DNA from: an uncultured Clostridia bacterium
Lineage (GTDB): Bacteria > Bacillota > Clostridia > Christensenellales > UBA1242
DNA length: 64,000 bases
NCBI GenBank assembly: GCA_934777505.1
Contig: CAKVNM010000002.1
Coordinates: forward strand, 124,001-188,000
Direction of reading: 5' to 3'
Every line of letters starts with the position of its first letter. Positions within the stretch are counted from its first letter, which is position 1. Positions 24,157 through 33,452 of this stretch are shown here, piece after piece. A model generated the notes under the pieces. It saw nothing but the letters and a program-made list of their open reading frames with translations, did not search any database and was not told the DNA's origin. The position numbers and the translations under genes are program-made.

Positions 24157-24263
24157 GTTAACTTAATAAAAGATTGCAAGACTAATTACTTGTTTAAATA
24201 AACCAACTTATCAAAGTTATGTTTTAATAACTATTTTAAATTTCACAATCGGTTTATAAAACA

Positions 24264-24294
24264 ATAAAAAATAGGGCATATTGTCCTATTTTTC
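24264..24294. terminator. Bidirectional terminator, ferritin-like gene / RluD-type gene
   Basis: AAAAATAGG / CCTATTTTT stem between convergent genes, with A/T tracts on both sides. Confidence 0.75.
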
Positions 24295-25134
24295 GTTTAA
24301 CATATTTTCAAAATCGGTGCTAATCTCAAACTTTTTGCCGTCAAGATTTTTTAGCACACTTCTACTATTAAAGTGAAACACCATTTTTGTGCTGGCTAAT
24401 AGTTGCCTATGCTTGCCATATAGTTTGTTTGCAAGTTTGTTGCCGTATTTTTCATCGCCTAAAATTGGCGAATTTTCGTGGGCTAAGTGAGCCCTTATTT
24501 GATGCGTTTTGCCAGTTAAAAGTTCAACTTGTAGCAAACTGAGTTTTCCGTTGGTCTTCAAAAGTTTGTAGTTTGTTTTGATTTCGCACGCACCCTTTTG
24601 TTCGCTGTCAAAAATCTTTACAAAACTATTCTTGCTATCTTTAACCAAATATGCAGTCATATTTTTTTCAGCCACTTTTGGCTGACCAACCACAACGCAT
24701 GTGTAAAATTTTTCGATTGTATGGAGTTTAAACGCCTTTTCAAGTTCCTGCTTGCTTTGCATATTTTTTGCAAGCACCACAAGTCCTGTTGTGTTGCGGT
24801 CAATCCTATGCACCGCCATACAGCCTGTCATGTTTTCCAAGGTTTGAGCGTTTAAACTAGCGTCAGCGTTTGCCACCTCCACACCCGCAGGCTTGTCAAC
24901 AATCAAAATATTGTCGTCTTGATATATCTCCCTCAAATCAAACTGCTTGTCCTTAAAAAACACTTCAATTTTTTGTCCAACATTAACAAATAAATTTTGA
25001 CTAATTTTTTTGCCGTCAAGTTTTATATCTTTTTTTCTTAAAACCGACTTTATTTGATTAAAGTTGAGTTCGGTGTTCTGTTCAATTTGTTTGATTAAGT
25101 AATCATTCTTGTTTGCTAAAAATTCTGCTTTCAT
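24286..25134 (-). CDS. RluA/RluD-family 23S rRNA pseudouridine synthase
   Basis: 282 residues. Family members isomerise uridines in rRNA. An S4-like N-terminal region (NFNQIKSVLRKKDIKLDGKK) is followed by the catalytic domain. The catalytic Asp is about residue 112 in HRIDRNTTGLVVLAKN, and LLTGKTHQIRAHLA is the second family motif. The exact target (RluC or RluD type) cannot be assigned. Its ATG overlaps the stop codon of the upstream LRR gene (TAATG), so translation is coupled. Confidence 0.92.
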   Translation of the reverse strand: MKAEFLANKNDYLIKQIEQNTELNFNQIKSVLRKKDIKLDGKKISQNLFVNVGQKIEVFFKDKQFDLREIYQDDNILIVDKPAGVEVANADASLNAQTLENMTGCMAVHRIDRNTTGLVVLAKNMQSKQELEKAFKLHTIEKFYTCVVVGQPKVAEKNMTAYLVKDSKNSFVKIFDSEQKGACEIKTNYKLLKTNGKLSLLQVELLTGKTHQIRAHLAHENSPILGDEKYGNKLANKLYGKHRQLLASTKMVFHFNSRSVLKNLDGKKFEISTDFENMLNEK

Positions 25135-26459
25135 TAGTTAAAACCTTTGTTTGTATTTTTGCTAGATGTCTTCTTTTTGCCAACATTTTCTCGCCAAACA
25201 TAGCCGATATAGAATATTATCGCAATGGCAATCATTCCCACAAGCACCCAAACGATAGATAGGGGATTGGTGTACTGGCAGATAACAAGCACGGTTTCAC
25301 TTTCACTTGCAAAGCCGTCTTCCACCGTCCAAAATTTGATTGTAAACGATCCGTTGCTGTCGATTTTGATTGTGTTGCCCTTAACAGTTTCGCCGTTGTT
25401 GATAGAATAGAAAATTTCGCCCGAGTCACTTTCAAGAGTCACTGTGGCGTGAGTTTTTATAATATATGGAACATTTAAGATATCGCCGTTTAGGTCTTTT
25501 ACGACCGCTACTGGCCCTACTGGAACAACTGAGAAAGTTATATTTTGATAACTATCAAGTTCGCTAGTTTCTTCAAACTCGGCTGAGTAATTTCCTATAG
25601 CAAGATTTGTTAGAGTGAAGACTGGGTTTTCTTCGTCTATCTGCATGGTATAAACTAGCGTTTTGCTGTCGTCAACGATTTTATAGATTTTCACACTGTC
25701 AACATTTTCTAGTCCGTAAAATTTAATAACGCTTTCTTTTGTCAATTTTTGAGCATTTTTTACACCTTGAAAACCCATGTTTAGTGTGCTGGTTGTGCTT
25801 GGGACTTCGCCAGTTAGCATATTATGTGTTAGGTTAACCGTGCAGGCACCTTGTGGCAAAACAATTTTGTCAAACGAGTCAAGGTTGTTGAACGATAGGT
25901 CTACAAGTCCGCCTTCCTTTATAGTGGAAATATTGGCGTAGGCAAGACTGTTGTTTTTTAAGTTAACATTCTGCAAACTCAAAAAGTCACTTGCGTCAAA
26001 GTATGTTATTTTATTGCCAGATAGGTCAAGATTTTGTAGCATGGTCATGTACTGAAAGCCGTCAATCTTGCTTGTTATTTCGTTGCCCGAAAGGTTTAGG
26101 GAAGTAAGGCTATCAAACTTGAAAAATCCCAGCCCTTTAAGACTTTTGATTTTAACTTGGTCAAGTTCGGTCGAACTCAAATCCAAAGTGGTTAGCGTCT
26201 TAAAACTTCCAACGGTCAAATAGTCCTTTGTTCCGCCGTTTTCTTGATATATCTGCCAAAGTTTTGAATATAGTTTGTCATCTTCAATATCAAAGGTGTC
26301 GGTGCCGTGACCAATAACTTGGTCGTCACTGATTGTTTCGTCTGCCAGCACTGATTTTTTGCTTAGCGGACACAAAACAGCCAAACTCACGAGCAAGAAT
26401 AGTGCCGTCAAAAATAATACAATTTGCTTGGTTAAAAAATTTTTCTTTGCTACTTTCAT
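25134..26459 (-). CDS. Secreted, membrane-anchored leucine-rich-repeat protein
   Basis: 441 residues from MKVAKKNFLT at 26459. Five upstream in-frame codons fall in the -10 box and are rejected. A signal sequence (IVLFLTALFLLVSLAVL) is followed by bacterial LRRs of the form LxxLDLSxxxL (TTLDLSSTELDQVKIKSL, TSLNLSGNEITSKIDGF, QNLDLSGNKITYFDASD). Ig-like domains follow, then a C-terminal helix (IVWVLVGMIAIAIIFYIGYV) and a Lys-rich cytoplasmic tail. Probably a surface adhesion or binding protein. It is translationally coupled to an RNA pseudouridine synthase, an odd pairing. Confidence 0.85.
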   Translation of the reverse strand: MKVAKKNFLTKQIVLFLTALFLLVSLAVLCPLSKKSVLADETISDDQVIGHGTDTFDIEDDKLYSKLWQIYQENGGTKDYLTVGSFKTLTTLDLSSTELDQVKIKSLKGLGFFKFDSLTSLNLSGNEITSKIDGFQYMTMLQNLDLSGNKITYFDASDFLSLQNVNLKNNSLAYANISTIKEGGLVDLSFNNLDSFDKIVLPQGACTVNLTHNMLTGEVPSTTSTLNMGFQGVKNAQKLTKESVIKFYGLENVDSVKIYKIVDDSKTLVYTMQIDEENPVFTLTNLAIGNYSAEFEETSELDSYQNITFSVVPVGPVAVVKDLNGDILNVPYIIKTHATVTLESDSGEIFYSINNGETVKGNTIKIDSNGSFTIKFWTVEDGFASESETVLVICQYTNPLSIVWVLVGMIAIAIIFYIGYVWRENVGKKKTSSKNTNKGFN

Positions 26460-26465
26460 GTTTTT

Positions 26466-26496
26466 AGTATAACACACTTTGGGCGTATTGTTTCAA
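26466..26496 (-). promoter_or_regulatory. Promoter of the LRR-RluD operon (leaderless)
   Basis: Extended -10 TGT-TATACT (box 26466-26471) with TTGAAA (26491-26496) at a 19-bp spacing. Six bases lie between the -10 and the ATG at 26459. There is no Shine-Dalgarno site. Confidence 0.6.
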
Positions 26497-26573
26497 ACAA
26501 TTTTGGCGGTTTTAAAATTTTATTTTAAATAATCTTGCTTTGAGTTCAAACTTTTAAGTCACTTTTAAACAAT

Positions 26574-26602
26574 TTGACAAAATTTTTTTGTTGTGCTAAC
26601 AT
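26574..26602 (+). promoter_or_regulatory. Promoter of the DHH phosphoesterase gene
   Basis: TTGACA (26574-26579), 17-bp spacer, TAACAT preceded by TGC (26597-26602). Confidence 0.75.
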
Positions 26603-26624
26603 TTTTAGCATTGCGGAGGATATT

Positions 26625-27656
26625 ATGCAATCAGTTTCTTACAGTTTAAAGCAATTCAAAAAAGCAAACAAAATCGCAATAATCACTCACATGAACGCCG
26701 ATGCGGACGCTATCGGTTCAACCATGGCACTAAAAATTTTGTTACAAAAACGATACAAAAACAATCCAAAATTAAAGATTGATATTTTTACAGACACGGA
26801 AAAGTTTGCCGAAAACTTGCTCCCAATGGTCAGTCACGCAACCTTTAATAGCAGACACTACAAACGCTACGACCTTGCAATCTTGCTCGACTGTCCAAAC
26901 TCCACTCGTGCAGGCAGATTTGAAGAGATTTTTCTAAACGCAAAAGACACTCTTTTAATCGACCACCACGAAACCGCTCAAAAGCAGGGCAATAACAATG
27001 TTATTATGACCACTTCGTCCGTGTGCGAAATAATTTATAACAAGTACATAAAATCCCACAAGTTCAAATATTCGAGCGAAGTTTTAAGACTCATTTATTC
27101 GGGTATCATAACCGACACCAACGACCTATCTCAAAATGTTCATCAAACAACACACAAAGTCATAGCCGACTTGCTGGAAAAAGACAGGGAAATGGGCTTG
27201 TCGCTAGAAACGATCCACGACTACTTTTTCAAAAACACATCAAAGCAAAAAATGGCGTTGCTTGCCAGGGGATTGAAATCACTAGCGTTCTACTGCAACG
27301 ACCAAATTGCGTTTATGACGCTTTTCAAGCAAGACCTTAACGAAACAGGTTGCAAGCAAGAAGACACTTTGGGCATTGTCGATGTGGCTTTGAGAATGAA
27401 GGGCGTTAACATCTGCGGAATTTTTATCAAGCAGGAAGATAATTCTTATTATGTCAGCCTTAGAAGCAAAGGCAATATTGATGTAGCCAAAATAGCGCTC
27501 ACCTTTAACGGAGGCGGACATCTTCACATTGCTGCGTTTCAATCCGGTTTGCCACTAGCCGAAATCAAGCAAACACTAATCGCAAAATGCAAGGAACAGC
27601 TAGCACTGCAAGACGAAAACGCTCCTCTAGAACAACTGTTTGCCGAAGAAATATAA
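26625..27656 (+). CDS. DHH/DHHA1 phosphoesterase, NrnA-like
   Basis: 343 residues, starting at the ATG at 26625 with a GCGGAGG site. An earlier in-frame start would lie inside the promoter. Metal-binding motifs are HMNADADAIGS (about residues 22-32), ILLDCPN, and LLIDHHET. The DHHA1 domain ends with FNGGGHLHIAAF. NrnA-type enzymes hydrolyse nano-RNAs and pAp. GdpP-type c-di-AMP enzymes have extra domains that are absent here, so an NrnA role is preferred. Monocistronic, cytoplasmic. Confidence 0.9.
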   Translation: MQSVSYSLKQFKKANKIAIITHMNADADAIGSTMALKILLQKRYKNNPKLKIDIFTDTEKFAENLLPMVSHATFNSRHYKRYDLAILLDCPNSTRAGRFEEIFLNAKDTLLIDHHETAQKQGNNNVIMTTSSVCEIIYNKYIKSHKFKYSSEVLRLIYSGIITDTNDLSQNVHQTTHKVIADLLEKDREMGLSLETIHDYFFKNTSKQKMALLARGLKSLAFYCNDQIAFMTLFKQDLNETGCKQEDTLGIVDVALRMKGVNICGIFIKQEDNSYYVSLRSKGNIDVAKIALTFNGGGHLHIAAFQSGLPLAEIKQTLIAKCKEQLALQDENAPLEQLFAEEI

Positions 27657-27744
27657 AATTTGCAAAAGTTTTTTTAAAAAACTATTTACAAGCACATTTT
27701 TTTGTGATAGAACATATAAGCAATTTTGTATAGGAGGCTAAACA

Positions 27745-27834
27745 ATGGACGGAATAGAATTTGATTTATATGTCGCATATCAACTTTTCAATAATAATGA
27801 TGATGAAGAAAATGATAACGAAGACGAAGAATAA
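27745..27834 (+). CDS. Tiny acidic protein (29 residues)
   Basis: ATG at 27745 with a near-perfect TAGGAGG site eight bases upstream. The product starts MDGIEFDLYVAYQLFNNNDD and ends in a run of Asp/Glu/Asn. A plausible promoter (TTTACA-17-TAGAAC) lies upstream and a strong terminator follows immediately. The strong signals around so short a frame argue that it is expressed. I do not recognise it. The acidic tail recalls nucleic-acid-mimic or regulatory microproteins, but that is speculation. Confidence 0.65.
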   Translation: MDGIEFDLYVAYQLFNNNDDEENDNEDEE

Positions 27835-27876
27835 AAAATGATTTGCTAAATTTAGTAAGCAAATCATTTTTTTTGT
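27835..27876 (+). terminator. Terminator of the tiny acidic ORF
   Basis: AAAATGATTTGCT / AGCAAATCATTTT stem (13 bp) followed by T-rich sequence. Confidence 0.85.
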
Positions 27877-28052
27877 TTTTTAATCATTCTTTATTATTTT
27901 TGTTTTGCATAACATTTTTAAAAATCCAGTTTTTCAGTTGATATTGTTTCTAGTTTTAAGTCGACTTTATCCGCCCAATTTTATCTTTAATTTTGTTAAC
28001 CCAATTTTTTATTTTTATATTTTGTTAACCCGATTTCTTATATCTTTAAGCA

Positions 28053-29009
28053 CTAAATCACTTTGCACGCAATTAGTTTTATCTGGTCAACAAGTTTGCT
28101 TTCAACTTGCCTTGATAGGTCAGTTGAAAGATATTTTTTATTGTCGTCAGCAAAGGTTGTAACGCAAGTTTTGTTTGATAACACTGCTCCCAAAAAGTTT
28201 GCTCCGCTGGAAATCCCAACTCCAAGCGATAGTTCCTTGCAAAGTTTTTGACTCATTTTGATTGCGTCATCACTTCCAATTTGGATTATCTCGTCAACAA
28301 CTTGGCTGTCGTATAATTTTGGCAAGCGTTCATCACTAAGCCCCTGAATTTTGTGTTTTGCGAATGGTTTTTTGCCCGTCAAAATCCTTGCGGTGTCGGG
28401 TTCAATTCCAATAACTTTTGCTTTTTTCCACTTTTTCAAAAATTTGCCAACACCCATAAGCGTTCCGCTTGTTCCAACGCCCGCCACAAACGCTTCCACT
28501 TTTTTGTGCTTCAATTTTTCAAAAATTTCTTTTCCCGTGGTGTGATAGTGAGCATAGTAGTTGCTTTTGTTTTCAAACTGATGTGCCAGAAACTTGCCTT
28601 GCTTTTCCAGTTCATCGCAAAGAGCGTAGCCACTCAAAAAGTCATCAACAAGCACGAGTTTTGCACCATAGAGTTCAATCAGTTTTTTGCGTTCTTCGCT
28701 CATGCTTTTTGGCATAATAATCTCGCACTTGTTGCCAAGCAGATTGCACATTCCCGCAATCGAAATTCCCATGTTTCCGCTGGTCAGTTCATACACTGTG
28801 CTACGCTCGTCAATCGCACCCGATTTGTACGCATCAAGCATGATTTGATATGCAACCCTGTCTTTTATGCTTCCGGTTAGGTTGTACCATTCAAGTTTGG
28901 CGTAGACCTTGCGTTGTTTGCCTTTATACTCAAACAAAATTTCCACAAGTGGCGTGTTTCCAATCAGCCCCTTTATCTTTTTAAACTTTTCTAAAACATT
29001 ATTTTCCAT
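28053..29009 (-). CDS. Cysteine synthase-like PLP-dependent enzyme
   Basis: 318 residues from MENNVLEKFKK. A longer frame is open but lies upstream of the promoter. Fold-type II PLP enzyme of the CysK/CysM group: PLP Lys about residue 49 in YNLTGSIKDRVAYQIM, substrate loop ELTSGNMGISIAG, phosphate loop GVGTSGTLMGVG. CysK joins O-acetylserine and sulfide to cysteine. Asn-Met replaces the usual Asn-Thr in TSGNTG, so the substrate could differ. No cysE, sulfide or metB genes are adjacent. Confidence 0.88.
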   Translation of the reverse strand: MENNVLEKFKKIKGLIGNTPLVEILFEYKGKQRKVYAKLEWYNLTGSIKDRVAYQIMLDAYKSGAIDERSTVYELTSGNMGISIAGMCNLLGNKCEIIMPKSMSEERKKLIELYGAKLVLVDDFLSGYALCDELEKQGKFLAHQFENKSNYYAHYHTTGKEIFEKLKHKKVEAFVAGVGTSGTLMGVGKFLKKWKKAKVIGIEPDTARILTGKKPFAKHKIQGLSDERLPKLYDSQVVDEIIQIGSDDAIKMSQKLCKELSLGVGISSGANFLGAVLSNKTCVTTFADDNKKYLSTDLSRQVESKLVDQIKLIACKVI

Positions 29010-29014
29010 AACTT

Positions 29015-29044
29015 TATATATTACATTTTGACGGGTTTTGTCAA
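29015..29044 (-). promoter_or_regulatory. Promoter of the CysK-like gene (leaderless)
   Basis: TTGACA (29039-29044), 18-bp spacer, TATATA (29015-29020) on the minus strand. Five bases precede the ATG at 29009, with no clear ribosome site. Confidence 0.6.
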
Positions 29045-29640
29045 ATATCGCCAGCATGATTAAAATTTTTAAATTTAGCATCTTTTACATAAAATCAAAT
29101 GTTTTGACTTTTTCTCGCAGTTTCTCTTTTATTTAACATGATTTTTGTTTTTTTATTTATGCTTTGTTATTTTTTTATTTGTACTTTTCTAGTTTATATT
29201 TCTGCTTGGTGGTTGTTATCCCGATTTTAGTCCTTTCAATTTCACAATATTTCGGCAATTATTTTCGTGTTAATTTTTATCACGATAAGCGTATAAGTTA
29301 TTTTTTTGCTCACTCAAACACTATCAAAACAACACGCTTTTTTGCAAGATTTTAGCAAATTTGGCGTATTTTAGTTAAAAATATAGCAAAAATTTAAAAA
29401 TTGTCGATTTTTTCCAGTTTTTTATTTGATTATGAAAAAAATAAAATATATTGGCGGATTTTAACATTTTGTGTCAAATTTTGTATATATTTGTGTTGAA
29501 ATATTTAAATTTTTGAGTGATTTTGCTAGCGTGTTTAATTACAGATTAAAACGATTAATATTATTTTACAATTTAAGCAAAATATTATTGTAAAATTAGA
29601 TTGAATTTTTTAAAAAATATTGTACAATTATTATATATTA
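29045..29640. other. T-rich intergenic region
   Basis: About 600 bases without a supportable gene, strongly T-rich on the plus strand. Near the right end is an inverted repeat ATTTTACAAT / ATTGTAAAAT with a 14-nt loop (29566-29599) just upstream of the CvpA-like gene, a possible operator. Confidence 0.5.
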
Positions 29641-29658
29641 ACAATTTGGGGGAAAACT

Positions 29659-32118
29659 ATGAACACTAATCTTTTATTACTCATTCTTAACATTGCGTTC
29701 TTTGTTATTATTGGTCTTGGATTTTTGACAGGACTAAAAGGGCTCAAAAAATCTGGCATTGGGCTAGCGTTTTTTGTGGGTAGCGTGATTTTAACTTTCA
29801 TTTTCACGCCAGTAATTACAAGAGCACTCTTAAACATTCAAATCACGGTGGACGGAACATCGCAGACTATTTCTCAGTATATCGTTAGTTTAATCCAGCA
29901 ATCGGGACTTGTTAGTGACGCCGTAACAGCAGGCTCGAACATGGAAGCCTTAATCAACAACATTCCAGTTATGGTTGGAAATATTGTTTCGTTTATGATA
30001 CTTCTAATCGTGTTCGACATTATCATGCAAATTATTTGTGCTATCGTTTGTGCAATAATTTTCAAGAAAAAGAAAAACATCAATCCAATCAGCAAAAACA
30101 CTCCAAGCAATGTTTCTGCAACTGGTAATGTAACTTATGTTAGGGAAGAACCAAATCCAAAAAAACGCAGACTACTCGGCGGACTTGTTGGTGCGGTTCA
30201 TTCGCTACTTTTCATAGTTTTGCTATTAATTCCAGTTTGCTCGCTTTGCAATCTTGTTACAACACTAGCGTTTGAACAAGAGCCAACTGCTAGCACTACC
30301 ACTATGGCGCTAGAAGACAGTTCATCACAAGACAAACCAACATACACCGCCTTTGCCTTGCAACTTCAATCAACACTTCCACAAGAGTTGCTTTCCACAA
30401 TGCAAACATTAAATCAAAGTGCATTATTCAAAGTTATTGATGCAGTTGATATCAACAATAACATTTTCAACGGCATTGCTTGTTGCAAAGTCAACGGACA
30501 AAAAGTTGTGCTATCAACCGAAGTTACTAGCATGGCAACAATTTATAACAATGTTGAATACATTTCTAAACTAGACCTAACAACCAGCGCTGGCGTTAGG
30601 GAAATCGACTTTGGCAAACTAAGACTTGCCGTAGATAGTGCATTTAATAGCGGAATTATAAAGTCAGTTGTTCCAGAAACTGTAAACCTTGTTATTGACT
30701 GGACAACAGCAGACGACATATCAAATCTAAGCGAAGAAACACAAAATATCATCAAACCTTTGAGAGATAAAGTCTTGGAAGACGCTGATTTAAAAGCCAC
30801 ACTAATTAGATTAAAAACAATTTTGGCTGACGAAAACAAGACCAACGAATTTTTAAAGAAAGAACTAAATATTGTTATTGATGTTTGCGAAATGATTGTT
30901 CCAACCGAAATCTTGGATTCAGTCATGGGCGAAACACAAAATCAAGAAATGTCAGGCATAGTCTTTACTGAACTAAGCAAAGACAACTATAAACTATTTA
31001 ACAACTTGGTTGACAAGGTGTTTGAAAGCGATATTGTTAATGTTGCCACACTTTATGGAACAAACAAGATTATTGACACATTGCAACAATATTTTGAAAA
31101 CAACATTCCAGATGCATCACAAGTTATTGAAATTAGAAAACTCGACATCGAAAACGCCGTTAACTTCTACAACAAACAAGCAGTAAAAACAGCGTTCACA
31201 GGACTTCTTAAAATTTTCCACGAATACGACACTATTGGATTTGACGAAATTGCCAAGGACTACACAATCATGGCAACCGATTCGCTAGAAGACCATGTAA
31301 AAGCATTAGGAACAGCAATCGACTGTTTCAAAAACCTTGATATTCTAAGAGAATTTGGAACTCTTGACGACATTCTAGACAACGCTATGCAGGTTGAAAT
31401 CAAAATCAACAGCGAAAACGGCGAAGAAAAATACACCGTTCTTGACTTTGCTGATTTAAGACTTTTGAAAGACAAAACTTTCAGTGCCGAACAAGATTTT
31501 GAAATCCTAGCCCCAGCCGTAAGACAAATACTCACTGTAAAATTTGAACAAGACGGCAAGGAAATCGACTTCTTCAAGGAAATGCGAACCATTGGACTAA
31601 AAGAAACAATCCTAAAACTCAACAAAGAACAAACTTCTAACATTCTAACTCCACTTGGAAACAGCAAACTATTCAAGCCTTTGAATGTTATGCTCATCAA
31701 CTTTATCAATGCTTCCGTTAAAGACACAATCGGCGGAGATATCAAAGACCTTGTGGCAGACGATGTTGATTTGTCCAGCCAAGTTGACGATATCGTTCAG
31801 GTTGTAGAAGATGTTAAAAAACTTCTTCCATCACTCGAACAAATCAGTTCTGGCGAAAAAACTCTTGACGACATTGTTAACAACACCGAAGAAGTTGACG
31901 CAATCACATCACTTCTTGAAACCTTGCAAGACAACGCCAATACAAACGGCGAAAATGGTGCTTTCACAGGCGTTTACAACGCGATGCTTGATTATGTCAA
32001 GAACGAATCAAACGGACTAAGCGGAATAAACGAAATCATCGGAAACAACACTCAACTGGTTGACGACAAATCGGTTATCAACTGGGCGCAAGTTATTCAA
32101 GATTATCTTGCAAAATAA
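29659..32118 (+). CDS. Large CvpA-like membrane protein
   Basis: 819 residues from MNTNLLLLIL, with a GGGGGAAAA ribosome site. The N-terminal ~210 residues have the CvpA layout: TM1 (LLLILNIAFFVIIGLGFLTG), GLKGLKKSGIGLAFFVG and TM2, a hydrophobic pair (MVGNIVSFMILLIVFDIIMQ), a basic loop, and RRLLGGLVGAVHSLLFIVLL. CvpA proteins are polytopic and linked to colicin V export and envelope homeostasis. The ~600-residue C-terminal part is polar, helical and unrecognised, far longer than the ~170 residues of normal CvpA. It is probably an extracytoplasmic domain. Confidence 0.7.
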   Translation: MNTNLLLLILNIAFFVIIGLGFLTGLKGLKKSGIGLAFFVGSVILTFIFTPVITRALLNIQITVDGTSQTISQYIVSLIQQSGLVSDAVTAGSNMEALINNIPVMVGNIVSFMILLIVFDIIMQIICAIVCAIIFKKKKNINPISKNTPSNVSATGNVTYVREEPNPKKRRLLGGLVGAVHSLLFIVLLLIPVCSLCNLVTTLAFEQEPTASTTTMALEDSSSQDKPTYTAFALQLQSTLPQELLSTMQTLNQSALFKVIDAVDINNNIFNGIACCKVNGQKVVLSTEVTSMATIYNNVEYISKLDLTTSAGVREIDFGKLRLAVDSAFNSGIIKSVVPETVNLVIDWTTADDISNLSEETQNIIKPLRDKVLEDADLKATLIRLKTILADENKTNEFLKKELNIVIDVCEMIVPTEILDSVMGETQNQEMSGIVFTELSKDNYKLFNNLVDKVFESDIVNVATLYGTNKIIDTLQQYFENNIPDASQVIEIRKLDIENAVNFYNKQAVKTAFTGLLKIFHEYDTIGFDEIAKDYTIMATDSLEDHVKALGTAIDCFKNLDILREFGTLDDILDNAMQVEIKINSENGEEKYTVLDFADLRLLKDKTFSAEQDFEILAPAVRQILTVKFEQDGKEIDFFKEMRTIGLKETILKLNKEQTSNILTPLGNSKLFKPLNVMLINFINASVKDTIGGDIKDLVADDVDLSSQVDDIVQVVEDVKKLLPSLEQISSGEKTLDDIVNNTEEVDAITSLLETLQDNANTNGENGAFTGVYNAMLDYVKNESNGLSGINEIIGNNTQLVDDKSVINWAQVIQDYLAK

Positions 32119-32120
32119 TC

Positions 32121-32155
32121 AAAAAAGGCATATCGCTTTGATATGTCTTTTTTTT
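32121..32155 (+). terminator. Terminator of the CvpA-like gene
   Basis: GGCATATC / GATATGTC stem with T8. Confidence 0.75.
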
Positions 32156-32390
32156 GCAGTCATAATATGTCCTTTATTTTAAAATTAAAATTCGTTGCCT
32201 AATAAAATCGTGGAAATTTTAGTGTTCCCGTTTGCTTTTAAAATATGATTTCGCTTGCATGGGTTGATAAGATCGTGTTTATGTAGTCAATAACGCCCAA
32301 AATTTAAAAGCATGGTTTTTTGATTAATAACGCTTTTTTAATTTATTTATTTGCATTAATCAAAGTCGCTTTTATAAGTCACCTTGGTAT
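32156..32390. other. Intergenic region, nothing recognised
   Basis: About 235 bases between two convergent terminators. No frame or signal was identified. Confidence 0.5.
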
Positions 32391-32420
32391 CAAAAAAGGA
32401 GCGTTTATGCCCCTTTTGTT
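32391..32420 (-). terminator. Terminator of paralogue A
   Basis: AAAAGGGGC / GCTCCTTTT stem (one G-T pair) with T-run on the minus strand. Confidence 0.7.
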
Positions 32421-32438
32421 TTATTTATATTTCACTGC

Positions 32439-33371
32439 TTAAACTTGTGGTTGTTCAATGCTTGGAGTGGTGTTGAAACTTTTTAGGTAGTATGTAAACT
32501 TGTCGTTACTAGAATAACCCGTGTTTCCCAAAACTGGAACGGTTACCGAAGCGGTGTAAGACTGCTCAATCGTCATTGCAACAAGATTGCCGTTGCGGTC
32601 GATAATGCAGTGAACTTCTATGCTCAAAAATTTTGGACATGATGTCAAATCGCCTTCATACATCATTTGCTTGTCGTAGTTTTTAACGGCACTAACAACA
32701 TTGAGTTTTGCACTAGCGCTATATGACTCCACCTTGCCAGTGTAGGCGTTGTGGTTGACTGTAAAGAATGTCGACTTGGTTATCGTGCTACTATTAATAG
32801 TGTAGAAGTAACAATTCCCGCTAGACATTGCCTTGAAGTTGCTACTATATGACGAAACAATGTGACCGTTTTCGTACCTAACGCTTTCGGTTTCTTTGGA
32901 GTAAATTTGACCGTTTTTGTAGTAGTAACTGGACGCTTTTGACTGTCCAAGGTCAATTCCAAGCGAGTTTGATTTTTCGTACTGTTTGGTTTCAGTATAA
33001 ACGCTTTTGTCATCGTATAGCACTTGATGTCCTTCGGTTAGAACAGTCGCAATCACGCCAAGCGAGCCTGCGTTTATTTGTCCTTCAAAAGTCATTTCGT
33101 AACTGCTATAAGAATTAAACTTTTCAAACGCATAGGATATTGCCGATTTTGCGTCTGCAAATAGTGGATTTTCGGTTTTGATATTTGTGGTGTTGTCATT
33201 TCTAACATTGCTATTAAAATCGCCAACTTCTTGCATCATTTGGTTATACTTTGACTCGTATGCGTTAAACTTGTTGGAAGTCGAAACAAACGCCGAGCAG
33301 AATGCAAAAACATACGCCACTAAACATATCCATGTGCAAACATAAGAATACTTTGAATAATTGATTTTCAT
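32439..33371 (-). CDS. Membrane-anchored unknown protein, paralogue A
   Basis: 310 residues from MKINYSKYSY at 33371. An upstream in-frame ATG-region is excluded because it lies in the promoter. One N-terminal helix (YVCTWICLVAYVFAFCSAFV) is followed by an extracytoplasmic Ser/Tyr-rich beta domain. It shares with the neighbour at 33453-34391 the K-Y-x-x-x-x-x-TW-[IV]-CL N-terminus, DFNS in the linker, LFxDA[KR][ST]A, YTGKVESYSAS[AV][KE]LN, and a CII-x-NG stretch near the C-terminus. Family unknown. Tandem duplication with divergence is clear. Confidence 0.75.
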   Translation of the reverse strand: MKINYSKYSYVCTWICLVAYVFAFCSAFVSTSNKFNAYESKYNQMMQEVGDFNSNVRNDNTTNIKTENPLFADAKSAISYAFEKFNSYSSYEMTFEGQINAGSLGVIATVLTEGHQVLYDDKSVYTETKQYEKSNSLGIDLGQSKASSYYYKNGQIYSKETESVRYENGHIVSSYSSNFKAMSSGNCYFYTINSSTITKSTFFTVNHNAYTGKVESYSASAKLNVVSAVKNYDKQMMYEGDLTSCPKFLSIEVHCIIDRNGNLVAMTIEQSYTASVTVPVLGNTGYSSNDKFTYYLKSFNTTPSIEQPQV

Positions 33372-33378
33372 GTTATAA

Positions 33379-33407
33379 AGTTTAGCATTAAACACAAGTT
33401 TTGTCAA
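33379..33407 (-). promoter_or_regulatory. Promoter of paralogue A (leaderless)
   Basis: TTGACA (33402-33407), 17-bp spacer, TGC-TAAACT (box 33379-33384) on the minus strand. Seven bases precede the ATG at 33371. No Shine-Dalgarno site. Confidence 0.65.
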
Positions 33408-33411
33408 TATT

Positions 33412-33439
33412 AAAAAAAGATGCTAAAAAGCATCTTTAA
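33412..33439 (-). terminator. Terminator of paralogue B
   Basis: AAAGATGC / GCATCTTT stem with T7 on the minus strand. It abuts the promoter of paralogue A. Confidence 0.8.
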
Positions 33440-33452
33440 AGTTGGCTATATA

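Noticed and set aside
26487..26503. Additional parS-like site near 26.5 kb
   Set aside because: TGTTTCAAACAA lacks the second arm; it is not a parS palindrome.
28353..28880. Long plus-strand ORF inside the CysK-like gene
   Set aside because: It lies opposite a clear CysK-like coding sequence; it is a shadow frame.
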